Shown here: piece after piece, positions 15,165-23,219 of the stretch
Layout: each line of letters starts with the position of its first letter
Numbering within the stretch: the stretch's first letter is position 1
Source of the DNA: DATKMS01 sp035541735
GTDB lineage: Bacteria > Desulfobacterota > Binatia > HRBIN30
Assembly (NCBI GenBank): GCA_035541735.1
Contig: DATKMS010000405.1
Coordinates: 1-28,318 of the forward strand
DNA length: 28,318 bases
Reading direction: 5' to 3'
The notes under the pieces: generated by a model
Seen by the model: the letters and a program-made list of their open reading frames with translations, nothing else
What the model was told of the DNA's origin: nothing
The model's database searches: none
Program-made: the position numbers and the translations under genes

Positions 15165-15323
15165 ATGAAACGAACGTACCAACCGAGCAACCGACGACGG
15201 AAACGTACCCACGGCTTCCGCGCCCGCATGGCCACCCCCGGTGGTCGCCAGGTGCTGAAACGCCGGCGCGCCAAGGGGCGCAAGCGTTTGACCGTCGGCA
15301 TCCCAGCGAAACAACCGGGTTGA
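15165..15323 (+). CDS. rpmH: 50S ribosomal protein L34
   Basis: The 52-residue protein is ribosomal protein L34. It starts MKRTYQPSNRRRKRTHGFRA and continues RMATPGGRQVLKRRRAKGRKRL, the almost invariant L34 sequence; the tail TVGIPAKQPG is a few residues longer than in many species. GAGAGGG precedes ATG 15165. It opens the conserved rpmH-rnpA-yidD-yidC block. The rnpA reading frame stays open across this whole gene in another frame. Confidence 0.97.
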   Translation: MKRTYQPSNRRRKRTHGFRARMATPGGRQVLKRRRAKGRKRLTVGIPAKQPG

Positions 15324-15679
15324 CGCGGCCAGTAGGGGGACAGCGGTTCCCCAAGGCGAAGCACATCCGCAAACGCGACGAGTTCCTCAAACTCCAGCGA
15401 ATTGGACGACGAAAAACCGGTACACGCTTCGTGGTCATCACCGCCCCGTGCCGGGGTGACGTGTCGCGTCTCGGAATTACCGCCAGCCGCCGGGTGGGTG
15501 CTGCCGTCGTGCGGAATCGTGTCAAACGGCTTGTGCGCGAGTTCTTCCGGCAGCATCACGACCGGATCCAGCCGCCGCGTGATGTGCTGGTGATTGCGCG
15601 GCCCGAGGCTGCGGGGGCTGAATACGCCGAGGTGAAGCGGGAGCTAGGTGCGGCGCTGAGAATCGATGCGAGCGAGTGA
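15320..15679 (+). CDS. rnpA: ribonuclease P protein component
   Basis: This is the protein subunit of RNase P, which with its RNA matures tRNA 5' ends. The core reads RFPKAKHIRKRDEFLKLQ, then RLGITASRRVGAAVVRNRVKRLVREFFR with the RNR-type RNA-binding motif, and ends near residue 119. There is no ATG or GTG close to the core. The nearest start is TTG 15320, overlapping the rpmH stop as TTGA and giving a normal 119 residues. The only other start is ATG 15101, upstream of rpmH, giving 192 residues with rpmH nested inside. I list the short form; the long form would parallel the Thermus arrangement. Confidence 0.9.
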   Translation: MTRPVGGQRFPKAKHIRKRDEFLKLQRIGRRKTGTRFVVITAPCRGDVSRLGITASRRVGAAVVRNRVKRLVREFFRQHHDRIQPPRDVLVIARPEAAGAEYAEVKRELGAALRIDASE

Positions 15680-15926
15680 ATTCATGGGGTTGCGGCTTTC
15701 CGCGATGGCGGCGCTATCAGCGCAGATCGTGCGGCTCATGCTGTGGTGCTACCGGATCGTGCTGTCGCCGGTTCTCGGCCCCTGCTGCCGCTTCGTGCCC
15801 TCGTGCTCGTCATATGCCAGTGAAGCCCTGCGCCGCCATGGTCTTGTCCGTGGCGGGTGGATGGCCGCGCGCCGCGTGCTCCGCTGTCATCCCCTCCACC
15901 CCGGTGGTTGGGACCCGGTGACCTGA
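15666..15926 (+). CDS. yidD: membrane protein insertion efficiency factor YidD
   Basis: The 86-residue protein is YidD, a small membrane-associated helper of YidC. Its core CYRIVLSPVLGPCCRFVPSCSSYASEALRRHG, then GGWMAARRVLRCHPLHPGGWDPV, carries the conserved Cys residues, PSCSSY and the HPGGxDPV end. ATG 15666 overlaps the end of rnpA by 14 nt; ATG 15684 and 15705 are possible in-frame starts nearer the usual length of about 70-75. It stands between rnpA and yidC as in most bacteria, with 9 nt to yidC. Confidence 0.93.
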   Translation: MRASEFMGLRLSAMAALSAQIVRLMLWCYRIVLSPVLGPCCRFVPSCSSYASEALRRHGLVRGGWMAARRVLRCHPLHPGGWDPVT

Positions 15927-15935
15927 CTGCACTGA

Positions 15936-17561
15936 ATGGAACGCCGCGCCCTCATAGCCGTCGTGGTCTCGCTGCTCATCCTGGTGCTCTACCAGGAGGT
16001 CGTGCTGCGCTATATCTATCCGCCACGCCCGCGCCAAGAGGGGCTCACCGAAGCCGAGGCGCCGCCACCCGCTGCGCAGGCACCCGCTCCCGAGGTAGTG
16101 CCGCCTCCCGCGCCGGCGGCAGCGCCGGTCCCGGAAGCGCGTCGCGTCAGCGTGGATACGGATCTGTACACGGCGGTATTCACAACATCCGGGGCCCGTC
16201 TGGAGAGCTTTCAGTTGAAGAAGTACCGCACCACCGTCGCAGCCGATAGTCCACCACAGGAGACGATCGTTCCCGGTGAGGGAGGGGATCTTCCGTTCGG
16301 TGTCGAACTTCGCGGCCACCAGAGCAAGTCGGATAGTGGTGCACCCTATAGCGTCAGCGGCAACGGGTTGAGCCTTGCAGGCGACGCGACCGGGACGTTG
16401 GAGTTCACCTGGCAGTCCGAGAGTGGCACCGTTACCAAGCGCTTCACGTTTCGCGGTGATCGTTACGAGTTCGATGCGGTTATCGCAGCGCGGAACTTAT
16501 CCGGCGAGTACGCTGAGGTGGGGGTGACCTGGGACAAGGGTATCCAGACGCCGCCCCAGCCGGGTTCGGAAATCATCTTCAACCGGGTTGTCTACCTCGA
16601 CGGCAAGAAGCTTTACGAGGACACGTTCGACAAGCTCTCTGCCGGCAAAATCGTTACCCCCAGCCCCGGAAACAGCCTCGGCTGGGTCGGGTACGCGGGC
16701 CAACACTTTCTGGCCGCCATGATCCCGGTCGACGACCAGAACTACCGACTGTGGCTCAAGACGCGGGAGCACACGGCAGAGACGCAACTGCTCTATCCGC
16801 TCATGCCGGCGACTGCTGAACATCGCCTCGACGTCTACATCGGCCCCAAGGATGTCGACACGCTCGACCGCGTGGGCCACGGGCTGGCCCGTGCCGTCAA
16901 CCTCGGCTGGTTCGACTTCATCGCGCTGCCGCTGTTGCATCTCCTCAAGTTCCTCGACGGCTTCACCGGCAACTATGGTGTGGCCATCATCCTGCTGACG
17001 GTCGGCATCAAGGTGCTCTTCATTCCGCTCACGCAGCGCAGCTTCCGCTCGATGCGCGAAATGCAGAAGCTGCAGCCGCAAATGGCCAAGATTCGCGAGC
17101 GTTTCAAAGACGACTCGGAGCAGATGAACAAAGAGATCATGGAGCTGTACCGGCGCCATAAGGTGAACCCGCTCGGGGGCTGCCTGCCGATGGTACTGCA
17201 GATTCCGGTGTTCATCGGCTTGTATCAAGCCCTCCTGAACTCGGTGGAGTTGCGGCATGCGCCGTTCATGCTGTGGATCAATGATCTGTCTGCTCCAGAT
17301 CGTTTGGGCTCGCTCCAGTTGCCGTTCGTGCAGCATCCGGGCATCCCAGTCCTCACGCTGCTTATGGGTGCCAGCATGTTCGTGCAGCAGTGGATGACCC
17401 CGAGCGCCGGCGACCCGGCACAGCAGCGCGCGATGATGATCATGCCGCTCATGTTCACGTTCATGTTCGTCAATTTTCCATCTGGGTTGGCCCTGTATTG
17501 GCTTGTCAACAACCTGCTGACGATTGCGCAACAGTACTACATGAATCGCACCGCAAGCTGA
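15936..17561 (+). CDS. yidC: membrane protein insertase YidC
   Basis: The 541-residue protein inserts and folds inner-membrane proteins with or without Sec. It has an N-terminal transmembrane segment (RRALIAVVVSLLILVLY), a Pro/Ala-rich linker at about residues 28-70, a large periplasmic beta domain characteristic of Gram-negative YidC, and the conserved C-terminal core: NYGVAIILLTVGIKVLFIPLTQRSFRSM, the cytoplasmic loop EMQKLQPQMAKIRERFKDD, NPLGGCLPMVLQIPVFIGLYQAL and the last helix with FPSGLALYWLVNNLLTIAQQYYM. The periplasmic domain is evidence for a two-membrane cell. The next gene, jag, follows after 12 nt. Confidence 0.97.
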   Translation: MERRALIAVVVSLLILVLYQEVVLRYIYPPRPRQEGLTEAEAPPPAAQAPAPEVVPPPAPAAAPVPEARRVSVDTDLYTAVFTTSGARLESFQLKKYRTTVAADSPPQETIVPGEGGDLPFGVELRGHQSKSDSGAPYSVSGNGLSLAGDATGTLEFTWQSESGTVTKRFTFRGDRYEFDAVIAARNLSGEYAEVGVTWDKGIQTPPQPGSEIIFNRVVYLDGKKLYEDTFDKLSAGKIVTPSPGNSLGWVGYAGQHFLAAMIPVDDQNYRLWLKTREHTAETQLLYPLMPATAEHRLDVYIGPKDVDTLDRVGHGLARAVNLGWFDFIALPLLHLLKFLDGFTGNYGVAIILLTVGIKVLFIPLTQRSFRSMREMQKLQPQMAKIRERFKDDSEQMNKEIMELYRRHKVNPLGGCLPMVLQIPVFIGLYQALLNSVELRHAPFMLWINDLSAPDRLGSLQLPFVQHPGIPVLTLLMGASMFVQQWMTPSAGDPAQQRAMMIMPLMFTFMFVNFPSGLALYWLVNNLLTIAQQYYMNRTAS

Positions 17562-17573
17562 CGAGAGACCCCG

Positions 17574-18335
17574 ATGAATTCAGTCGAAGCAGACGGCAGC
17601 AGCATCGACGAGGCGATCGACAGCGCGCTGAAGCTGCTCGGCGCGACGCGCGATCGCGTCGAGATCGAGATCCTCAACAATGCCGTTCGCGGCTGGTTCG
17701 GCATCGGCGGCCGCAAGGCGCGCGTGCGCGCCACGTTGCGTGCCCCCATCGACGCTGACCACTCGACAAGGAGCGCGCCCGTGCTGCCTGCCACGGCCGC
17801 TGCACCACTCGCGAGCACGCGTGAGCGGACCGTGATGACCGCGGAGGACCACGGCGCGGTCGACCGCGCGCGGCATGTATTGGAGGAGATCCTGCGGCAC
17901 GTGGACGTGCAGGCCGCGGTGAACGTGCGGCAGGAGGGCGGCGACGTGCTGTTCGAATTGACCGGTGACACGAGCGGCGTGTTGATCGGACGCAGAGGTC
18001 AGATGCTTGATGCCCTGGAGTATCTACTCAACCGCATCGCTACCCGTGACGAGGGCGGCGCGGCGCGGATCACGGTCGATTCCGAGAACTACCGTACCCG
18101 GCGCCGCGCGGCGCTGGAAGAGTTGGCGCGACGCATGGGCGAGCAGGCGAAGAGAAAGCGAAAAGCAATCACGTTGAATCCCATGAGCCCGCGCGACCGG
18201 CGCATCGTCCACATGATTCTTCAGGAGGACAAGTCGCTCGTCACCAAGAGTTCGGGGAAAGGATACTTCCGGAAGTTGATCATCATCCCGGCTGGAATGA
18301 GCAAGCGTCGGCCTGACGCTGCCGAACCCGAGTAA
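17574..18335 (+). CDS. jag: Jag/KhpB-type RNA-binding protein
   Basis: The 253-residue protein has the three Jag domains in order. The Jag-N domain is at about 3-58 (VEADGSSIDEAIDSALKLLG, then NNAVRGWFGIGGRKARV). After a variable linker comes a KH domain with GVLIGRRGQMLDALEYLLNRIA near 140-160. The C-terminal R3H-like part contains PMSPRDRRIVHMILQEDKSLVTKSSG. Relatives bind RNA and influence cell division and translation. Its place directly after yidC is the usual one. Confidence 0.93.
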   Translation: MNSVEADGSSIDEAIDSALKLLGATRDRVEIEILNNAVRGWFGIGGRKARVRATLRAPIDADHSTRSAPVLPATAAAPLASTRERTVMTAEDHGAVDRARHVLEEILRHVDVQAAVNVRQEGGDVLFELTGDTSGVLIGRRGQMLDALEYLLNRIATRDEGGAARITVDSENYRTRRRAALEELARRMGEQAKRKRKAITLNPMSPRDRRIVHMILQEDKSLVTKSSGKGYFRKLIIIPAGMSKRRPDAAEPE

Positions 18336-18367
18336 CCCCAGACACGCCGGTCCGGTGCCGGCTCCTG

Positions 18368-19744
18368 ATGTACACCGACGACACCATCGCTGCCATTGCC
18401 ACGCCGCCGGGTCACGGAGGCATCGGCATCATTCGCGTCAGTGGACCGCTGGCGCCCCGCATCCTCGCAGCGCTCTTCGTACGGTCACACAACCGCGACG
18501 AGTGGCTGTCACACCATCTCTACCACGGGCGGATCGTCGCAGCCGAAGGCACGGTCGCTGACGAGGGGCTCGCCGTGCTGATGCGGGCGCCGCACAGCTT
18601 CACCGGCGACGATGTGGTCGAGCTGCATTGCCATGGGAGTCCGGTTGGACTGCGCCGCATCCTGGCCCGCATTCTCGCCGCAGGAGCGCGGCTCGCCGAG
18701 CCGGGCGAGTTCACGCGGCGAGCCTTCCTCAACGGCCGCATCGATCTGACACAAGCGGAAGCCGTGATCGACCTCGTCCGCGCCGGCACGACCGCCGCCG
18801 CCGCGCTCGCGGCGGAGCAGCTGTTGGGGCGTCTCGCCGAGTATTGCGCGGACCTCCGCGACCGCGTGATCCGTCTCAAGGCATTGCTCGAGGCGCAGAT
18901 CGACTTCGCGGAGGAGGACTTTGACGTCGGCGTCGAGGAGCTTCTGGCCACGGTCGATGAGTGCATCGTTCCGATCGAAGCACTCTTGGACACCTATCAA
19001 CGCGGAAAGGTCATGCGCGACGGTGTCCGTGTCGCGATCATCGGCAAGCCCAATGTGGGCAAGTCGAGCCTGCTCAATGCGTTGCTCGGCGAGGAGCGTG
19101 CGATCGTCACGCCCATCGCGGGGACCACGCGTGATGCCATCGACGAGCCGGTCGACTTCGACGGCGTACCGGTGGTGCTCTCCGACACTGCGGGCCTGCG
19201 CGACGCCGCCGCGGCCGACACGGTTGAGCGCCTCGGCATGCAGCGTACCGCCCACCGCATTTCCGAAGCGCAGGTGCTGCTCACGGTCCTCGATGCCTCG
19301 CGAGCACTCGACAGCGAGGATGACGCGGTGCTGCAGGCGCACGCCAGCGCCAAACAGATCATCGTCTTGAACAAAGTCGATCTGCCGCCCGTGACGCTGG
19401 AGGCCGATGTCGGCAAGCTCGCCAACCATCACCCGGTTGTGCGGGTCTCGGCGACGCAGCACCTTGGTCTAGCAGAGCTGCGGCGTACCGTGCTGGCGCA
19501 GATCAGCTGCGACCGCCCTGTCCCGAACCTCCCGGTGCTTGCCAACCTGCGGCACGTCGATGCCCTCACCAAGGCACGCGGCAGCCTGCGCCTGGCGCGC
19601 GAATCGATCGCGGCGCGACGGCCGCCTGACCTCGTTGCGGTTGATGTTCAGGACGCGATCGATCATATCAGTACCGTGACAGGTGCGATCAGCAGCGAAG
19701 ATGTCCTCGACCGCATCTTCAGTGAGTTTTGCATCGGCAAGTGA
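18368..19744 (+). CDS. mnmE: tRNA modification GTPase MnmE
   Basis: The 458-residue protein is MnmE, which with MnmG adds the (carboxymethyl)aminomethyl group to wobble uridine 34 of certain tRNAs. The N-terminal folate-binding domain begins TDDTIAAIATPPGHGGIGIIRVSG. The G domain has the P-loop GKPNVGKSSLLNALLG, the GTTRDAI switch, DTAGLRD and NKVD, and the protein ends in the invariant FCIGK, whose Cys is part of the active site. The partner gene mnmG follows after 31 nt. Confidence 0.97.
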   Translation: MYTDDTIAAIATPPGHGGIGIIRVSGPLAPRILAALFVRSHNRDEWLSHHLYHGRIVAAEGTVADEGLAVLMRAPHSFTGDDVVELHCHGSPVGLRRILARILAAGARLAEPGEFTRRAFLNGRIDLTQAEAVIDLVRAGTTAAAALAAEQLLGRLAEYCADLRDRVIRLKALLEAQIDFAEEDFDVGVEELLATVDECIVPIEALLDTYQRGKVMRDGVRVAIIGKPNVGKSSLLNALLGEERAIVTPIAGTTRDAIDEPVDFDGVPVVLSDTAGLRDAAAADTVERLGMQRTAHRISEAQVLLTVLDASRALDSEDDAVLQAHASAKQIIVLNKVDLPPVTLEADVGKLANHHPVVRVSATQHLGLAELRRTVLAQISCDRPVPNLPVLANLRHVDALTKARGSLRLARESIAARRPPDLVAVDVQDAIDHISTVTGAISSEDVLDRIFSEFCIGK

Positions 19745-19748
19745 AGTC

Positions 19749-19764
19749 CGTTTCACGTGAAACA
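19749..19764 (+). promoter_or_regulatory. parS-like centromere site 1
   Basis: CGTTTCACGTGAAACA matches the known chromosomal parS consensus TGTTTCACGTGAAACA at 15 of 16 positions, the inner 14 bp being a perfect palindrome. It lies in the gap between mnmE and mnmG, about 3.5 kb before parB, and should be the loading site for the ParB of this locus. Confidence 0.93.
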
Positions 19765-19775
19765 AGAGGCAGCGC

Positions 19776-21659
19776 ATGGGACCATTCGCCAGGTGCTTTG
19801 ACGTGATTGTCGTCGGTGCCGGCCACGCAGGTATCGAGGCGGCGTTGGCTGCAGCTCGTATGGGCGCTGATACGCTGATGATCACCCTCAACCTGGACCA
19901 CATCGGGCAGATGTCCTGCAACCCGGCGATCGGGGGGATTGGCAAGGGGCATCTGGTCAAGGAGATCGATGCGCTCGGCGGTGAAATGGCCCGCGCCATC
20001 GACGAAACCGGGATCCAGTTTCGCCAGCTCAATACCCGCAAGGGCCCAGCTGTGCGTGCCTCGCGTGCGCAAGCCGACAAGGCGCTGTATCGCCAGCGCA
20101 TGAAGCAGCGGTTGGAAGCGGCGCCCGGGTTGACGCTCTACCAAGGCAGCGTCGAGCGCTTGCTCGTCGGCGCCGGCCACGTCTGTGGCGTACAGACCCA
20201 GATGGGTGAAACCATCGAAGGCCGCGCCGTCATCTTGACCACCGGTACCTTCCTCAACGGACTGATCCACATCGGCGAAAAAAACATGGCCGCCGGCCGT
20301 GCCGGTGATTTCGCAGCCACCGGCCTGAGCGAACAACTGGCGGCGCTCGGCTTTCGCGTCGGCCGGTTGAAGACGGGGACATGCCCGCGTCTCGATGGCC
20401 GCACCATCGACTACAGTGCTTTGGAAGTGCAGCACGGCGCTGATCCTCCTCTTCCATTCTCGTTCTCGACCACGCACATCAACCAGCCGCAGATTCCCTG
20501 CCACATCACCTACACCGATGGCCGCACCCATGAGATCATTCGCAGTGCTCTCGATCGCTCACCGCTGTACGGCGGCCGCATTCAGAGCCGCGGGCCGCGC
20601 TACTGCCCGTCGATCGAAGACAAGGTCGTACGCTTCGCCGACAAAGAGCGACACCAGATATTCCTCGAACCCGAGGGCCGAACCACCGTCGAGGTCTACC
20701 CCAACGGTCTGTCGACCAGTCTGCCGCTCGATGTGCAGATCGAAATGGTGCACTCGATCCGCGGATTGGAGCAGGCCGTGATCATGCGACCGGGATACGC
20801 CATCGAGTACGACTATGCGGATCCGACACAGCTACACGCGTCGCTTGAGACCAAGCTGGTCGCCTGCCTTTTCCACGCCGGACAGATCAACGGAACGACG
20901 GGGTACGAGGAAGCCGCTGCTCAAGGGCTCATGGCTGGAATCAACGCGGTCCTGAAGCTGCGCGGCGAACCACCCCTAGTGCTCAATCGTGACCAAGCGT
21001 ACATCGGCGTGCTGATTGATGACCTGGTAACCAAGGGAGTCGGCGGCGAGCCCTACCGCATGTTCACCTCACGTGCCGAGTACCGCCTGTTGCTGCGGGA
21101 AGACAATGCGGATCTGCGGCTCGCCGAACTGGGCCGGGGCGTTGGCGCCGTCGGTGCGCCTGAGTTCGAGCGCACGCAGCGCAAATGCGAGCAGGTTCGC
21201 AACGAGATCGAACGTCTGGAATCAACGATCGTCGTCCCATCACCCGACCTCAACGCTCGGCTGCGGCTGTTGGGTACAGCGGAGATCACACAACCCGCCA
21301 GCCTGGCGCAACTGCTGCGCCGGCCGGAGCTCCCCTACGACGCCGTCGTGGGGCTCGCCACGGCGCCGCCTACTGCAGGGCCGGCAGCGGATGTGGTGAT
21401 GCAGGTGGAGGTTTCGCTCAAGTACTCGGGATACGTCAAACGGCAGAACGATGCGGTGGATCGTTTCAAGCGCATGGAGGAAGCGCGCATCCCGAACGAT
21501 ATGGACTATGCGGCGGTGAAGGGTCTGTCGCGCGAGGCGTGTGAGCGGCTGGCGCACATTCGTCCGCGGTCGCTCGGGCAGGCAGCGCGCGTCCCCGGCG
21601 TCACGCCGGCTGCCGTATCGTTGTTGTCCGTGCACCTGAAGCGCAATGGAGGATGCTGA
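19776..21659 (+). CDS. mnmG: tRNA uridine-5-carboxymethylaminomethyl modification enzyme MnmG (GidA)
   Basis: The 627-residue protein is the FAD-dependent partner of MnmE. The FAD-binding motif is VIVVGAGHAGIEAALAAARMG at the N-terminus, followed by SCNPAIGGIGKGHLVKEIDALGG and FRQLNTRKGPAVRASRAQADK. Family signatures further on are TGTFLNGLIHIGE, the PRYCPSIEDKVVRF block, LEPEGRTTVEVYPNGLSTSLP and FTSRAEYRLLLREDNADLRL. The length is normal and the C-terminal helical domain that meets MnmE and tRNA is complete. The 3' end overlaps rsmG by 14 nt. Confidence 0.97.
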   Translation: MGPFARCFDVIVVGAGHAGIEAALAAARMGADTLMITLNLDHIGQMSCNPAIGGIGKGHLVKEIDALGGEMARAIDETGIQFRQLNTRKGPAVRASRAQADKALYRQRMKQRLEAAPGLTLYQGSVERLLVGAGHVCGVQTQMGETIEGRAVILTTGTFLNGLIHIGEKNMAAGRAGDFAATGLSEQLAALGFRVGRLKTGTCPRLDGRTIDYSALEVQHGADPPLPFSFSTTHINQPQIPCHITYTDGRTHEIIRSALDRSPLYGGRIQSRGPRYCPSIEDKVVRFADKERHQIFLEPEGRTTVEVYPNGLSTSLPLDVQIEMVHSIRGLEQAVIMRPGYAIEYDYADPTQLHASLETKLVACLFHAGQINGTTGYEEAAAQGLMAGINAVLKLRGEPPLVLNRDQAYIGVLIDDLVTKGVGGEPYRMFTSRAEYRLLLREDNADLRLAELGRGVGAVGAPEFERTQRKCEQVRNEIERLESTIVVPSPDLNARLRLLGTAEITQPASLAQLLRRPELPYDAVVGLATAPPTAGPAADVVMQVEVSLKYSGYVKRQNDAVDRFKRMEEARIPNDMDYAAVKGLSREACERLAHIRPRSLGQAARVPGVTPAAVSLLSVHLKRNGGC

Positions 21660-22305
21660 CCCGCGGGCCATGCCCGCGGCGGCAGTCGATGACTTGATCC
21701 ATGGCGCCGCCGCGCTCGGCATCGCTCTGTCTGATACTGCGGTCTGCCGTTTCCAGGCGTACGTCGACACACTGCTCCTGTGGCGCACTCGGATATCGTT
21801 GACGGCGGCGTCTACCGCCGGGGCGATCGTGCGCTCGCATATTCTCGATTCACTCCCGCTCGGTCGGTTCATTCAGCCGGGAACGCGGATCGCCGACCTC
21901 GGAAGCGGCGCCGGCTTTCCCGGGATCCCGCTGGCGATTGTGTGCGCCGGCGCGCAAGTCTCGCTGGTTGAGTCGCGCCGGAAACGAGCGAGCTTCCTGC
22001 GCGAGGCAGTGCGCACTTGTGAACTCGCAAATGCTGAGGTCATCGAGGAACGGGCAGAGCATCTTGCTGATCGCGGCGCTGGGCCCTGGGATGTCGTCGT
22101 GTCACGAGCAGTCTGGCAGCTCCGGGACTTTCTCGTCCTCGCTGAGCGATTGGTCGCACCTGGCGGCTTGGCGATTGCGATGAGGGGGGGCACGCGTGGT
22201 GCCGCGGACCCTGCCTATTGCGGCCCCCTGCTGGAGTCGGAAGTGGTGGAGTACCGGCTGCCCGGCGGCGCCCATCACCGACTCATCGTCTACCGTAAGC
22301 CGTGA
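21646..22305 (+). CDS. rsmG: 16S rRNA (guanine527-N7)-methyltransferase RsmG (GidB)
   Basis: The 219-residue protein is RsmG, an S-adenosylmethionine-dependent methyltransferase for G527 of 16S rRNA. It has LLLWRTRISLTAAS, then HILDSLPLGRFI, the SAM-binding strand RIADLGSGAGFPGIPLAIV and VSLVESRRKRASFLREAVR, and the VVSRAVWQLRDFLVLAERLVAPGG strand. ATG 21646 lies inside the mnmG end; an in-frame ATG at 21670 is a shorter option. Loss of this enzyme gives low-level streptomycin resistance in several bacteria. Confidence 0.95.
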   Translation: MEDADPRAMPAAAVDDLIHGAAALGIALSDTAVCRFQAYVDTLLLWRTRISLTAASTAGAIVRSHILDSLPLGRFIQPGTRIADLGSGAGFPGIPLAIVCAGAQVSLVESRRKRASFLREAVRTCELANAEVIEERAEHLADRGAGPWDVVVSRAVWQLRDFLVLAERLVAPGGLAIAMRGGTRGAADPAYCGPLLESEVVEYRLPGGAHHRLIVYRKP

Positions 22306-22326
22306 GGTCGTCTCCGCCGGCTCCGA

Positions 22327-22342
22327 CGTTTCACGTGAAACA
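22327..22342 (+). promoter_or_regulatory. parS-like centromere site 2
   Basis: CGTTTCACGTGAAACA is identical over all 16 bp to the first site and lies in the 101-nt gap between rsmG and parA, 65 nt before the parA start. Its position next to the parA start could also allow ParB to autoregulate the operon. Confidence 0.93.
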
Positions 22343-22406
22343 CTTTCGCCGTCCCGCGGCCTGTGGTAGATGAAACCTACCTTCCACGTGTGGGGAGTCA
22401 GGGGCG

Positions 22407-23216
22407 GTGGGGCGCATCATCTGCATTGCAAATCAGAAGGGCGGTGTTGGGAAGACGACGACCGCCGTTAATCTCTCAGCCAGCCTGGGGTTGGCTGGTC
22501 GCTCCACCTTGCTGATCGATATCGACCCGCAGGCGAGCGCGAGCAGCGGCGTCGGCTTGGCCAAGGCTGATGGTCTGCCGACGGCTTATGAAGTGATCAT
22601 GGGCGAGCAACCGGCAACGGCCGCCATTCGACCCGCAGCGGTCCAGTCGCTCAGTGTGTTGCCGTCGACGCGCGACCTCATCGGCGCGGAGATCGAACTG
22701 GTGCCGATGATCGCTCGCGAACACCGCCTGATGGAGGCGCTCCGCAGCGTGCGCGATGCATATGACTATTTGATCATTGATTGCCCCCCATCACTGGGGT
22801 TGCTGACCATCAACGGACTGACCGCTGCAGACTCGCTCCTGGTGCCCTTACAGTGCGAATACTATGCGTTGGAAGGACTCAGCGCCTTGCTCCAGACCGT
22901 GGAGTTGATTCGCCAGCGACTCAACACTGCTTTGGTCATCGAAGGGTTGCTGCTGACGATGTTCGACACCCGCAACAGTCTCTGCCATCAAGTAGTCGAA
23001 GAGGTCCGGCGTCACTTTCCGCGCGAAGTTTTCCAGACGATCATCCCGCGCAATGTTCGGCTCAGCGAGTCGCCGAGTCATGGCCTGCCTGCGGTGGTTT
23101 ACGACCCGACCTCGCGTGGGGCGGAAGCGTACAAAGCGTTGGCACAGGAAATTCTTGAAAGAAATCAGTGGCGTAAGTCAAGATTTGCGGAGGAGAGCGA
23201 GGTCGGAGGAGGATAA
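22407..23216 (+). CDS. parA: chromosome-partitioning ATPase ParA (Soj)
   Basis: The 269-residue protein is a ParA-type Walker ATPase that moves ParB-parS complexes over the nucleoid. It starts at GTG 22407, MGRIICIANQKGGVGKTTTAVNLSASLG, with the deviant Walker A KGGVGKTT. LIDIDPQASASSGVG is the Walker A' strand, DYLIIDCPPSLGLLTINGLTAAD the Walker B region, and VPLQCEYYALEGLSALLQTVE the next helix. It lacks the N-terminal DNA-binding extension of plasmid ParA, so it is the chromosomal type. parB follows after 3 nt. Confidence 0.96.
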   Translation: MGRIICIANQKGGVGKTTTAVNLSASLGLAGRSTLLIDIDPQASASSGVGLAKADGLPTAYEVIMGEQPATAAIRPAAVQSLSVLPSTRDLIGAEIELVPMIAREHRLMEALRSVRDAYDYLIIDCPPSLGLLTINGLTAADSLLVPLQCEYYALEGLSALLQTVELIRQRLNTALVIEGLLLTMFDTRNSLCHQVVEEVRRHFPREVFQTIIPRNVRLSESPSHGLPAVVYDPTSRGAEAYKALAQEILERNQWRKSRFAEESEVGGG

Positions 23217-23219
23217 ACC

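Noticed and set aside
16497..17531. A long minus-strand frame opposite yidC, and a similar one opposite atpA (26183-27481)
   Set aside because: Both are antisense frames in strongly conserved genes with high GC; they show no domain or ribosome-binding site.
22382..22394. TTCCACGTGTGG near the parA start as a third parS site
   Set aside because: The CACGTG centre is present but the outer arms do not match the consensus; it is too degenerate to call.
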